A stretch of DNA of 64,000 nucleotides from JALZKA01 sp963717635 (GTDB lineage: Bacteria > Actinomycetota > Thermoleophilia > Solirubrobacterales > 70-9). The DNA lies in assembly GCA_963717635.1 (NCBI GenBank), contig OY970347.1, positions 1,054,001 through 1,118,000 on the forward strand. The letters run 5' to 3'. Of the stretch, positions 1 through 7,321 are shown piece by piece (position 1 is the stretch's first letter; each line of letters begins with the position of its first letter). Both the position numbers and the translations under genes were made by a program. Below the pieces are notes generated by a model. It was not told where the DNA came from, did no database searches, and was given only the letters and a program-made list of their open reading frames with translations.

Positions 1-1
1 C

Positions 2-154
2 GATTACACATGGTGGGAACCGAACCCTGCCGCGATCGCCGCCTGGCTTCAGGCGGCAGGGTTTCGCGGGATCGAGCGAATCGCGCGCGGGCGGCCGGCT
101 TCGGCTGAACGCCGACCCTCGATTTACGTGGCGTTCAGCGCCCGGCGTCCTTAG
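2..154 (+). CDS. C-terminal fragment of a SAM-dependent methyltransferase
   Basis: Frame 2 is open from the window edge to a TAG at 152-154 and gives about 50 residues. The segment YTWWEPN followed by an amphipathic helix ending in LQAAGF resembles the C-terminal end of class I methyltransferases of the DUF1698/tRNA-modification type, where W-x-PN and AGF motifs recur. The catalytic part lies outside the window, so the substrate cannot be named. The tail overlaps the 3' end of the convergent glycosidase-like gene by about 20 nt. Its place beside glycosyltransferases and another methyltransferase suggests a role in surface-glycan modification, but that is inference. Confidence 0.5.
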   Translation, partial: DYTWWEPNPAAIAAWLQAAGFRGIERIARGRPASAERRPSIYVAFSARRP

Positions 155-1370
155 CGCAGGATTCCCCGCGGGCGGCGCCGGACGCGCTAGGCGGATCCGC
201 CGCGACCACGGCTTCGCGATATGCCATCGCCGATGGATATGGCTCCGCCGTTTCCGGGTCGGCGAAGCCGAACCAGTCCTCCTGATCCGAGGGATTCTGC
301 TCGGGGGTCACCCAGGCATGGGGAGCGAACGTGACGACTGCGCAGCCGATCTCAGCAGCTGCCGAGGTCACCTCCCCGATCAGCTCGGCACGCTCGGTCT
401 CCGGGACCGGCGGCAGGCCACCGCTCCCTCGGGTCGCCCAGCCGACCTCGCTCCAGTCGAGCGGCACTCCGTCGAGTCCCGCGCCATCTACGATCGCGCG
501 AAATTGGCGCACGCCTGCGATCACAGCGTCGGCGTCGGCGGCGTACACGTGGATCCCGACCGCATCGACGCGCTTGCGGAGATCCGGGCGTCGGGCGAGC
601 ATCCGCGTGAGGAACTCGCCGGGCTCCATGCGCGGTGCGCCCACGGACCCGGGGTCCTGGGACGAGAAGGCGCCGAGGCCGCCGACCACGACGCGCGCCT
701 CGCGATCGGCTCGGTGGACCGCGCTGAGCGTTGCCGCGTAGAGGCCCGCGTAGCCTTCCGGGTTCGGGTACGGGCACCAATCGCCGCCGTTGTTCGGGGC
801 GTTCCAGACCTCGTACGCGAGGATCGGTTTACGCGGCAGCGCCGAGTGCTCGTCCCAGAAAGTCCCACGGCTCCCGTAACGCCGAGCGACGGCGGCCATC
901 GCCGCCGCAAAGTCACCGGCGGACCGGGGGGGTCGCCGCCCGGCGCAGAGCTCCGGAAGGCGCCGATCGACGGCCCATGACGGGGTCGGCACGCCGATCC
1001 CCAGCACTGCCCATCGGAGTCCGTGTCTCGTGAGCGCCGTTACCCAGCGGTCGGCATCGGTGAAGTCGTACGCGTGGGCGCCGCCGGCGGGAGCGGCAGG
1101 CTCGAGCAGCTGCCAGCCGAGGGTCGCGCGGACGAACCCCGCGCCCGAGTCGGACACCTCGGCGAGGTGGCGATCGACCTGCTCGTCCAGGCCCTGGGAG
1201 GACCAAGCGCGCAGGATCACCCCGTTCACGCCGTAGAAGTCACCACCGGCCCCGGGAGCGGGTGGCGTCCCCTCATCGCCACCACAGCCACCGGCGGAGG
1301 CGAGGAGCGCCACCGCCACGAGGGCCGCGAGCCCGGGGCTAAACCTCGGTGAGAAGGCGGCCAAGCGCAT
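135..1370 (-). CDS. Secreted clan-A glycoside hydrolase-like lipoprotein, altered acid/base motif
   Basis: The 411-residue product starts with a basic, then hydrophobic, signal segment ending in a lipobox-like ASAGGC (Cys29), so it is probably a lipid-anchored exported protein. The body is a (beta/alpha)8 glycosidase-like domain of the GH5/GH39 kind: YGVNG near residue 46, EVWNAPN at 187-193, HVY near 274 and WSEVGW around Glu308, the expected nucleophile strand. In clan A the acid/base glutamate sits in a WNEP motif. Here the codon reads GCC (Ala191), so that residue is missing and normal retaining catalysis is doubtful. The start overlaps the preceding glycosyltransferase by 32 nt, suggesting one transcript with the two upstream genes. 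It may bind or trim the glycan made by its neighbours. Confidence 0.7.
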   Translation of the reverse strand: MRLAAFSPRFSPGLAALVAVALLASAGGCGGDEGTPPAPGAGGDFYGVNGVILRAWSSQGLDEQVDRHLAEVSDSGAGFVRATLGWQLLEPAAPAGGAHAYDFTDADRWVTALTRHGLRWAVLGIGVPTPSWAVDRRLPELCAGRRPPRSAGDFAAAMAAVARRYGSRGTFWDEHSALPRKPILAYEVWNAPNNGGDWCPYPNPEGYAGLYAATLSAVHRADREARVVVGGLGAFSSQDPGSVGAPRMEPGEFLTRMLARRPDLRKRVDAVGIHVYAADADAVIAGVRQFRAIVDGAGLDGVPLDWSEVGWATRGSGGLPPVPETERAELIGEVTSAAAEIGCAVVTFAPHAWVTPEQNPSDQEDWFGFADPETAEPYPSAMAYREAVVAADPPSASGAARGESCAKDAGR

Positions 1371-2340
1371 CGAACATCTCGCGGTACGTCCATGGGCGGG
1401 CGCGCTCGATCGCGCGAGTCGTCAGTTCGCGCCGGCGCTCCGGCGCGGCAAGCAGCGCGTCGATGGCGGCTCGCAGGCCATCGGGGTCTCCGGGCGCGAC
1501 GGTCAGGGCCGAGGCGCCCGGCTCGACGTACCCCTCGAGGCCCGGCACGTCACTCGCGACCACGGCGGCACCCTGGTCGGTAGCGGCCATCAACCGCACG
1601 TGCCCGGCGCTGGGCCCGCCGTCGCGCACGCAGAGCGCGTAGACGGCAGCGCGGCGCACGAGTCGATCGTGCTTTTCGCGCGAGAGCTCCGTCCAGACCT
1701 CTGCCCGGCCGTCGCGGTTGAGCCGGTCCACCCGGAACCGGTCGCGGTCGCCGCAGATGACGGTGAGCGGCCACGTCGCGCGGTTCGCTGCGGCGAATAG
1801 CGTTTCCCAGTCGCACGACGCGCGCCCGGAGGACACGACTCCGACTCGTTCCTCTCCGGATTCGGGCGGCGGGTCACCCCGTCGGGAGAACGCCCAGGGG
1901 ATGTGGCGGAACCGCTTGATCGGCACCTTGTAGAGGGCGGCGTACCGGCGCTGCTCGTTTGCCGTCAGGACGTGGCCTGCCCGCATTGCGCGGCGGACCG
2001 CGGGCCGTTCGACGAGCACGAAACGGACACGCAGAGCCAGGTTCACCACGCGGCGAGGCGACTGCTCGCGCGGGAGAAAGGTCAGCAGGATGAGGCGGTC
2101 GCCGCGACGAGAAAACCAGGCCTCCAGCACGGTGAAGGTGAGGGCACCTGGCGACTTCTGCACGAGGCCGACCCGTTCGAACTCTCGCGCTGCTCGATAG
2201 ATCATGACCCCGCGTACAAGACCCACTCGATTCGCGATCCGGAGCAGGCGGGGGGAATGACGCCTGACCAGCTCCCCATCGACGGAAGTGCAGGGAGGAC
2301 CGATCTCGGTCGCGTGCCAGTCTGGCGCCAGGACCCTCAA
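1339..2340 (-). CDS. Glycosyltransferase, GT4-like (GT-B fold)
   Basis: A 333-residue protein with the C-terminal half of a GT-B glycosyltransferase: a Rossmann-like sugar-nucleotide domain, then DQGAAVVASDVPGLEGYVEPG and the stretch ALTVAPGDPDGLRAAIDALL, which match the nucleotide-binding end of GT4 enzymes. The N-terminal half is divergent and the E-x7-E motif is not textbook, so donor and acceptor cannot be predicted. It overlaps the upstream methyltransferase by four bases (ATGA), a sign of translational coupling, and runs into the glycosidase-like lipoprotein gene. Likely cytoplasmic or peripheral membrane, acting in assembly of a cell-surface glycan. Confidence 0.7.
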   Translation of the reverse strand: MRVLAPDWHATEIGPPCTSVDGELVRRHSPRLLRIANRVGLVRGVMIYRAAREFERVGLVQKSPGALTFTVLEAWFSRRGDRLILLTFLPREQSPRRVVNLALRVRFVLVERPAVRRAMRAGHVLTANEQRRYAALYKVPIKRFRHIPWAFSRRGDPPPESGEERVGVVSSGRASCDWETLFAAANRATWPLTVICGDRDRFRVDRLNRDGRAEVWTELSREKHDRLVRRAAVYALCVRDGGPSAGHVRLMAATDQGAAVVASDVPGLEGYVEPGASALTVAPGDPDGLRAAIDALLAAPERRRELTTRAIERARPWTYREMFDALGRLLTEV

Positions 2341-3074
2341 GCCGAGGATGTCTCGGGGCGCCGCCGCAGGAGGATCAGACAGAACTGGCTGCCCTCACCG
2401 ACGACGCGCTCACGCTCCAGCCCGGCGTCACGCGCGACACGGTCGAGCTGATCCAGCCCCACCGCGGATCCCCGCCACGCGGGATGGGCACGGCCGCGCG
2501 GGCGCCGGCCGCGGAGGGCGTCCAGCGCTTCGCGAGCACGCCGGGCGGGGGAGAGCTTCCGGTGGACGGAGGGCTCATTCGACACCTGGAAGGCCGCCCA
2601 GCCACCCGGCCGAAGCACGCGTCCCATCTCTCGTACGTAGCCCAGCGTCACCTCCGGGTCAGGGATGTGCTGCAGGACGACGAAGGACAGGCACGCGTCG
2701 GCAGATGCCGTCCCGACTCCGGCCAGCGACGTTCCGTCCCCCAGGGTCCATTCGACGTTGTCGAGTGCGTCGTTGTGCTTTCGCGCCAGGCTGATCATCT
2801 CGGCCGAGACATCCACCGCCCGGACCGCGGCGGCCCTTTGCGCGAGGGCTCGTGTCATGCGGCCTATCCCACAGCCGATCTCCACGAGCTCGGCCCGGGC
2901 AGGAACCTGAATGTTCAGCGTCTCAAGCATCGTCGCGACGTCCCGTTCGCCACTGGCCCAGAACTCCTCGGTATCCGGGTCCCCGTAATCGAGCGTGCTG
3001 TTGATGAAGTAGTACGGGTCCTCGAGCGCCCGCGCGTCCCAGAAGCGCCGCATCCGTTCGCGTTGCTGGGTCAT
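2337..3074 (-). CDS. Class I SAM-dependent methyltransferase
   Basis: 245 residues with a clear motif I, VEIGCGIGR (residues 64-72), then an acidic strand end (VRAVDVS) and a motif-II/III region LSFVVLQHIPDPE, as in small-molecule and sugar methyltransferases of the Methyltransf_11/25 type. First gene of the three-gene minus-strand set with the glycosyltransferase and glycosidase-like genes. On the minus strand TAGGGT lies 6 nt before the ATG, fitting a leaderless promoter back to back with the divergent GT2 gene. Substrate unknown; O-methylation of a glycan is plausible. Confidence 0.75.
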   Translation of the reverse strand: MTQQRERMRRFWDARALEDPYYFINSTLDYGDPDTEEFWASGERDVATMLETLNIQVPARAELVEIGCGIGRMTRALAQRAAAVRAVDVSAEMISLARKHNDALDNVEWTLGDGTSLAGVGTASADACLSFVVLQHIPDPEVTLGYVREMGRVLRPGGWAAFQVSNEPSVHRKLSPARRAREALDALRGRRPRGRAHPAWRGSAVGLDQLDRVARDAGLERERVVGEGSQFCLILLRRRPETSSA

Positions 3075-3107
3075 GCACGAACCCTAGCCGTGCTGTAGAA
3101 CGGCGCG
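3075..3107. promoter_or_regulatory. Divergent promoter region, probably leaderless on both sides
   Basis: This 33-bp gap separates a minus-strand methyltransferase from a plus-strand GT2. On the plus strand TAGAAC (3096-3101) stands 6 nt before the ATG. On the minus strand TAGGGT stands 6 nt before its ATG. No Shine-Dalgarno sequence is visible on either side. Confidence 0.4.
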
Positions 3108-4082
3108 ATGCCCAGGGATCCCTCGAGCCGCGGTACCGCCGGTGCGCCGGCGGTGACCGTGGTCATCCCAAGCGGCCGTCCTCTTCGCCTCTCGTTCGCG
3201 CTCGAGGCGCTCGCCGGGCAAACACTTGCCGCGTCGCGGTTCGAAGTCGTCGTTGTCGTGGACCCCGCCGCAACGCCGGCGCCGCCAGCTGCCGCGAGCC
3301 CGGGGGTTCGGGTCCTCCGAGGGCCGCGCGCAGCAAACATCGCCGCGCTCCGGAACACCGGCTGGCGTGCTGGCCGCGCGCCTCTGGTCGCCTTTACCGA
3401 CGACGATTGCCGTCCTGCGCCGGACTGGCTCGAGCGCGTCCTGGGTGCGGCTGCCGAGGACCAAGCGGCGATCGTGCAGGGCCGGACCGAGCCGGATCCC
3501 GATGAGGTCCACCTCCTCCATGGACTCGCCCGAAGCCAGCGAATCGAGGTGGAAAGCGGCTGGTACCAGACGTGCAACATCGCCTACCCCAGGGCTCTGC
3601 TGGAGCAGCTGGGAGGGTTTGACGAGAGGTTCGGCCAGCTCGGCGAGGATGCCGACGTGGGGCTGCGGGCCGCGGCCGCGGGGGCCCGCACGACGTTCGC
3701 GAGCGACGCGCTCGTCTGGCATGCCGTGATTCCGCGTGGGCTGCAGGCCGCGCTCCGGGAGGCCGGGCGCCGTGACACTCTCCCGCTCCTGATCGCGAGG
3801 CATCCGCGCCAGCGCGAACGGCTCTTCGTCGGCGTGTTCTGGAAGCGCTCGCACGCGACGTTGCCGCTCGCCGCGCTTGCGGTGATCGCCGCGCGCAGGC
3901 GCCCGCTGGCCATCGCAGGGGTCGTTCCCTACTTGATGCACAACGTGGACCTGGAGCGGGTTCGAAGCCCGCGGAGAGCGCTCCGAGCGGCGAGTTCGCT
4001 GGCGACCCAAGGGCTCGTCGACGCAGTCGAGATCGTCGCGACGATGCGGGGCGCCGCGCGATCCGGGACGCTGGTCCTTTGA
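3108..4082 (+). CDS. Glycosyltransferase family 2 (GT-A fold)
   Basis: 324 residues. An N-terminal GT-A domain begins TVVIPSGRP, carries the metal-binding acidic cluster TDDDC (Asp98-100) and has GGFDERF-GQLGEDADVG with the ED pair near 180, where the family places its catalytic base. The C-terminal third has hydrophobic segments (PLAALAVIAARRRPLAIAGVVPYL) that could anchor it to the membrane. It likely transfers a sugar from a nucleotide donor in surface polysaccharide assembly. It is transcribed away from the methyltransferase/GT4 set and lies 5' of a sulfatase. The donor sugar cannot be predicted. Confidence 0.8.
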   Translation: MPRDPSSRGTAGAPAVTVVIPSGRPLRLSFALEALAGQTLAASRFEVVVVVDPAATPAPPAAASPGVRVLRGPRAANIAALRNTGWRAGRAPLVAFTDDDCRPAPDWLERVLGAAAEDQAAIVQGRTEPDPDEVHLLHGLARSQRIEVESGWYQTCNIAYPRALLEQLGGFDERFGQLGEDADVGLRAAAAGARTTFASDALVWHAVIPRGLQAALREAGRRDTLPLLIARHPRQRERLFVGVFWKRSHATLPLAALAVIAARRRPLAIAGVVPYLMHNVDLERVRSPRRALRAASSLATQGLVDAVEIVATMRGAARSGTLVL

Positions 4083-4243
4083 GCGAGCCCGCGTCGGCCC
4101 CGGACGCGGGCGCCACCGTTCCCGTCTCCGCCTTCGCGGACCGGCTTGTGGCACTCGTCGATGTCGAAAGAGCTAGTCTCCAAGCTGGCGGGCCAGCCAG
4201 TCAAAAGCGGGACGGGGTTCATGATCGGCAGGAGTGCTCATAA
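4079..4243 (+). pseudogene. Short open frame resembling the 5' end of pyrF (possible relic)
   Basis: A TTG at 4079 overlaps the stop of the GT2 gene (TTGA) and opens a 54-codon frame ending TAA at 4241-4243. It contains AFADRLVALVD, which matches the predicted pyrF N-terminus AFADRLAALVE downstream. At DNA level 4128-4161 matches 6034-6067 with 4 mismatches in 34. Similarity stops right after this segment, before the PyrF active-site strands. It may be a leftover 5' end of pyrF displaced when the sulfatase region entered, or a chance match in GC-rich codons. The match is short, so confidence is low. Confidence 0.3.
4174..4179 (+). promoter_or_regulatory. Possible -10 box of the sulfatase gene
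   Basis: TAGTCT fits the TAnnnT pattern seen before many genes here. It lies downstream of the possible TTG (4146) and ATG (4161) starts and upstream of ATG 4221, so it favours ATG 4221 as the sulfatase start. Confidence 0.3.
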
Positions 4244-5645
4244 TTGGAGGGGACGGCTCGCGTGGGTCGCCGCGGGCCTCACAGCCGTTGCGCTGCCGGT
4301 CCTCGAGACGTCCGAGGCGTGGGCGAAGAAGCCGCGGCCCAACGTCATCGTGATCGTCACCGACGACCAACGCGCCGACGGCACGATGCAGGTAATGCCC
4401 GAGACGCGGAAGGCATTCAGCCGCGGCGGAACTGATTTCACCAACGCCGTAACGACGACTCCAACGTGTTGCCCTTCGCGCGCCTCGATCATGAGCGGGC
4501 GCTACATGCACAACCACGGCGTCTTTCACAACGCGAACAACCAGGCGGAGCTCAACCAGCTCGACAAGAAATCCCTGGTTGCCCACCACCTCGACGCGGC
4601 GGGCTATCGGACGGGCATCATCGGGAAGTACCTCAACTCCTGGCCCACCACCAAGGCTCCGCCCGACTACGACGATTTTGCGATCAGCCAGGGTCCGTTT
4701 TTCAACACCTCGTGGAATGTCAACGGCGAGATCCGCACCGTTCCGGGTTACTCGACGACCTTCGTTCGCCGGCAGGCCAAAGCGTTCATCCGGCGCGCGG
4801 AGCGTCGCGATCGCAAGCCATGGTTTCTCTATGTGGCTCCGTTCGCGCCGCACGGCACACTCGGGCCCGGCGGAGTGACGCTCGAACCAGAACCGCGCTA
4901 CGCCAACGTTGAAGTGGGGCCGCTCGAATCGAACCCCGCCCGTATGGAGACGAGTCCCGCCGACCTGATCGACAAGCCACCCTTCTGGCGGAACATCGTC
5001 GCCGGCTACACACCGGGCCCGGGGCAGCCGGGTGCAGCCGAGGCGAGGGAGGGGCAGCTCCGGATGCTGCTCTCGGTGGACGACATGGTGGCGGCGGTGA
5101 TGAAGCAACTTCGCAAGCGCAAGGAAGGCCGGCGCACCCTTGCCGTTTACGTCTCGGACAACGGCCTGTTCTGGGGCGAGCACGGCAGCCCGCCTATGAA
5201 GGACATGCCGTACTCGAACGCTGTCGACGTCCCGCTGTTCCTGCGCTGGCCGCACCGGGTGCGGGCGGACCGAACCGACACCAGGACTGCGGCCAACATC
5301 GACGTCGCGCCCACGATCCTCGACGCAGCACGTGTGCGGGGCAGGCGGGGCATGGACGGGCGATCGCTGCTCGAGAGCTGGCAGCGCCCGAACATCCTGC
5401 TGGAGTACCCCCAAACAGGCCGTGTGCCGACCTGGGCCTCGCTCTACCAGCCAGGGGAGGAGCAGTTCACCGAGTACTACGCGCCCAACGGCGCGGTGAG
5501 TTTTCGGGAGTACCACGATCTGGCCGCTGATCCCTGGCAGCTGCAGAACATGCTAAATCCCCCGCTCCCGGGCGCTCCCGCGGTCGGACCGCTTGCGGCG
5601 CAGCTAGCCGCCGTTCGCACCTGTGCGGCCGCCGAGTGCCGCTGA
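4221..5645 (+). CDS. Secreted sulfatase (type I, Cys-type)
   Basis: From ATG 4221 the product has 474 residues and begins with a typical Sec signal (basic GRSAHNWRGR, hydrophobic core, AWA cleavage). Then come PNVIVIVTDDQRAD, with the metal-binding Asp pair, and TCCPSRASIMSGRY, which holds the C-x-P-S-R motif whose Cys is converted to formylglycine. Further matches are HGTLGPGG and SDNGLFWGEHG, supplying further metal and active-site residues. It hydrolyses a sulfate ester, probably on a sulfated glycan, outside the membrane. Two upstream in-frame starts (TTG 4146, ATG 4161) exist but would add a non-signal leader. No formylglycine-generating enzyme is encoded nearby. Confidence 0.88.
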   Translation: MIGRSAHNWRGRLAWVAAGLTAVALPVLETSEAWAKKPRPNVIVIVTDDQRADGTMQVMPETRKAFSRGGTDFTNAVTTTPTCCPSRASIMSGRYMHNHGVFHNANNQAELNQLDKKSLVAHHLDAAGYRTGIIGKYLNSWPTTKAPPDYDDFAISQGPFFNTSWNVNGEIRTVPGYSTTFVRRQAKAFIRRAERRDRKPWFLYVAPFAPHGTLGPGGVTLEPEPRYANVEVGPLESNPARMETSPADLIDKPPFWRNIVAGYTPGPGQPGAAEAREGQLRMLLSVDDMVAAVMKQLRKRKEGRRTLAVYVSDNGLFWGEHGSPPMKDMPYSNAVDVPLFLRWPHRVRADRTDTRTAANIDVAPTILDAARVRGRRGMDGRSLLESWQRPNILLEYPQTGRVPTWASLYQPGEEQFTEYYAPNGAVSFREYHDLAADPWQLQNMLNPPLPGAPAVGPLAAQLAAVRTCAAAECR

Positions 5646-5704
5646 AGCGCAGTCAAGCCGGATCCGTCGCACCGAGCCCAGCGCAGGCGACGTCTAGGCC
5701 GCGC

Positions 5705-5713
5705 TGTTATCTT
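5705..5713 (+). promoter_or_regulatory. Extended -10 promoter of the HU gene
   Basis: TGTTATCTT gives a TGn extension plus hexamer TATCTT. The same CGCTGTTATC core recurs at 9489-9498. A strong Shine-Dalgarno (GAGGAGGA) follows before the GTG at 5746, so this transcript has a leader of about 25-30 nt, unlike the many leaderless genes nearby. Confidence 0.5.
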
Positions 5714-5745
5714 CCGCGCCGTTCCGACCAGAGGAGGATTCCCAC

Positions 5746-6021
5746 GTGACCAAGGCTGAGTTCGTTGAGAAGATCGCAGGAAGCTTTGACTCGAAGAAGG
5801 CAGCGGCGGACGCCGTCGATGCGGTTCTCGACGGCATCCAGGATTCGCTGACCCGGGGCGACGCCGTCAACTTCACCGGATTCGGCAAGTTCAGCGTCGC
5901 CGAGCGCAGCGCGCGCCAGGGCGTCAACCCGCGCACGGGCGAGCGGATCACCATCGCCGCCGGCCGCGTGCCGAAGTTCTCGGCCGGCGCCGGGCTGAAG
6001 TCCAAGGTCAAGGGCGGCTGA
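5746..6021 (+). CDS. hup: HU-family nucleoid DNA-binding protein
   Basis: 91 residues, the usual HU length, starting MTKAEFVEKIA with the helical dimer region. The beta-arm sequence GVNPRTGERITIAAGRVPKF contains the DNA-intercalating NPRTG, and GFGKF precedes it. It bends and compacts DNA as a dimer. Start GTG 5746 is set by the Shine-Dalgarno 8-10 nt upstream. The stop overlaps the putative CTG start of pyrF by four bases (CTGA), so the two are probably translated together. A nucleoid protein next to pyrF recalls the pyrF-mihF neighbourhood in other Actinobacteria, although this protein is of the HU family. Confidence 0.92.
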   Translation: MTKAEFVEKIAGSFDSKKAAADAVDAVLDGIQDSLTRGDAVNFTGFGKFSVAERSARQGVNPRTGERITIAAGRVPKFSAGAGLKSKVKGG

Positions 6022-6926
6022 CGCCACCGGCCACCGCCTTCGCCGACCGGCTGGCGGCGCTCGTCGAGGAGCGCCGCAGCCAAGTCTGCGTCGGCCTTGA
6101 CCCCGATCCGGCGACCGCCGGCGCGGCATTCCCGGACGTCCCCGGCGAGACGCCTGCCGTGCGGTCCGGCGAGGCCGTTGCTCGCTGGTGCGAACGCGTC
6201 ATCCAGCTCGCCGGCCCGGCCTGCGTGGCCGCAAAGCTTCAGCTCGCCTGCTTCGAGCGCTTGGGCGCGCCGGGCTGGGCCGCGCTCGCGCGAACCGTTG
6301 CCGCTGCTCAGGGGGCCGACCTCCTAGCGATCGCCGACGGCAAGCGCGGGGACGTGCCGGTCAGCGCCGCGGCCTACGCGCAGGCGCTGTTCGGCGCAAC
6401 GCCCACACCCTGGGGCGACGTCGAGGGCCTCGGCGCCGACGCGGCGACCGTCAACGGCATCCTGGGCGCCGACTCGCTCGAGCCACTGATCGACGTGGCC
6501 GCCGGCCGCGGTGCGGGGCTGTTCGTCCTTGTGCGCACCTCGAACCCGGGCGCCGCCGACCTGCTCGACCAGGCCACCGACGGTGGACCCCTGCACGAGC
6601 GGATCGCCGAGCTCGTCGCCTCCCATGGGGAGCGGCTTCGCGGCAACGGCGGCCTCTCTGGTCTGGGTGCCGTCGTGGGGGCGACGGAGCCCGATCACAT
6701 CGAGCGGCTTCGATCGCTGATGCCGGAAGCGATCTTCCTGCTCCCCGGCGTCGGCGCCCAGGGTGGCAGTGCTGAGCAGCTCGGCCCGGCGTTCGCGAGC
6801 GGCCGGGCGGCGGCGATTGTCACCGCGTCACGGTCGATCGCCGGGGCCGACGATCCCGCCGCAGCGGCGGAGCAGCTCAGGGCCCAGGTCTGGGACATCG
6901 CTTGCCGCGGTTCTCGAACCGGCTAG
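6018..6926 (+). CDS. pyrF: Orotidine 5'-phosphate decarboxylase, apparent CTG start
   Basis: Catalyses decarboxylation of OMP to UMP, the last step of pyrimidine synthesis. Visible motifs are VCVGLDPDP near residues 24-32 (first active-site strand), ADGKRGDVP (the D-x-K-x-x-D catalytic tetrad region) and the phosphate-binding PGVGAQGG near the C-terminus. The first in-frame ATG/GTG/TTG is GTG 6159, which would delete the first strand and its active-site Asp. Upstream, the only plausible initiator in frame is CTG 6018, which overlaps the HU stop. That gives 302 residues, normal for the long actinobacterial form. Confidence 0.85.
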   Translation: MTPPATAFADRLAALVEERRSQVCVGLDPDPATAGAAFPDVPGETPAVRSGEAVARWCERVIQLAGPACVAAKLQLACFERLGAPGWAALARTVAAAQGADLLAIADGKRGDVPVSAAAYAQALFGATPTPWGDVEGLGADAATVNGILGADSLEPLIDVAAGRGAGLFVLVRTSNPGAADLLDQATDGGPLHERIAELVASHGERLRGNGGLSGLGAVVGATEPDHIERLRSLMPEAIFLLPGVGAQGGSAEQLGPAFASGRAAAIVTASRSIAGADDPAAAAEQLRAQVWDIACRGSRTG

Positions 6927-7009
6927 CGCGGCCGTGATTCGCGAGTACCATCGCCGCGATACCCGTTTTCAGGTATTCGATGGCGAGAGCACTCACACAG
7001 ATCCCGGAC

Positions 7010-7321
7010 ATGGAGCCGCGCAACATCACGGCGAGGGTCCTGGCGCCGTTGGCGCTGATCGCGTGCGTGGCCGTGCTGTTCCTGCTGATCTCGGGCACGT
7101 TGTCCGACGATGGCGGGAGCGGGGGCGGCGGCAACCCCGCGCGCTCGGAGCAACCGCGCGACAAGCCCAAGGTGAAGGGCTCAAGCTACGTGGTCGTGCC
7201 CGGCGACACCTTCAGCGGTATCTCGGTCAAGACCGGCATCCCGCTGGCGCGGCTCGAGCGCCTCAACCCGGACCTCGACACGGCGACGCTCAACGCGGGC
7301 CAGCAGATCAAGCTGCGCTGA
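7010..7321 (+). CDS. Membrane-anchored LysM-domain protein
   Basis: 103 residues from ATG 7010 (a start at 6980 would add ten residues). One transmembrane helix (VLAPLALIACVAVLFLLIS) is followed by a Gly/Ser/Pro linker and a single LysM domain: YVVVPGDTFSGISVKTGIP, then RLNPDLDTATLNAGQQIKL. LysM binds N-acetylglucosamine polymers, so the protein probably tethers the membrane to peptidoglycan from outside. Its stop overlaps the CTG start of the downstream D,D-carboxypeptidase gene (CTGA), tying the two envelope genes together. Confidence 0.85.
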   Translation: MEPRNITARVLAPLALIACVAVLFLLISGTLSDDGGSGGGGNPARSEQPRDKPKVKGSSYVVVPGDTFSGISVKTGIPLARLERLNPDLDTATLNAGQQIKLR

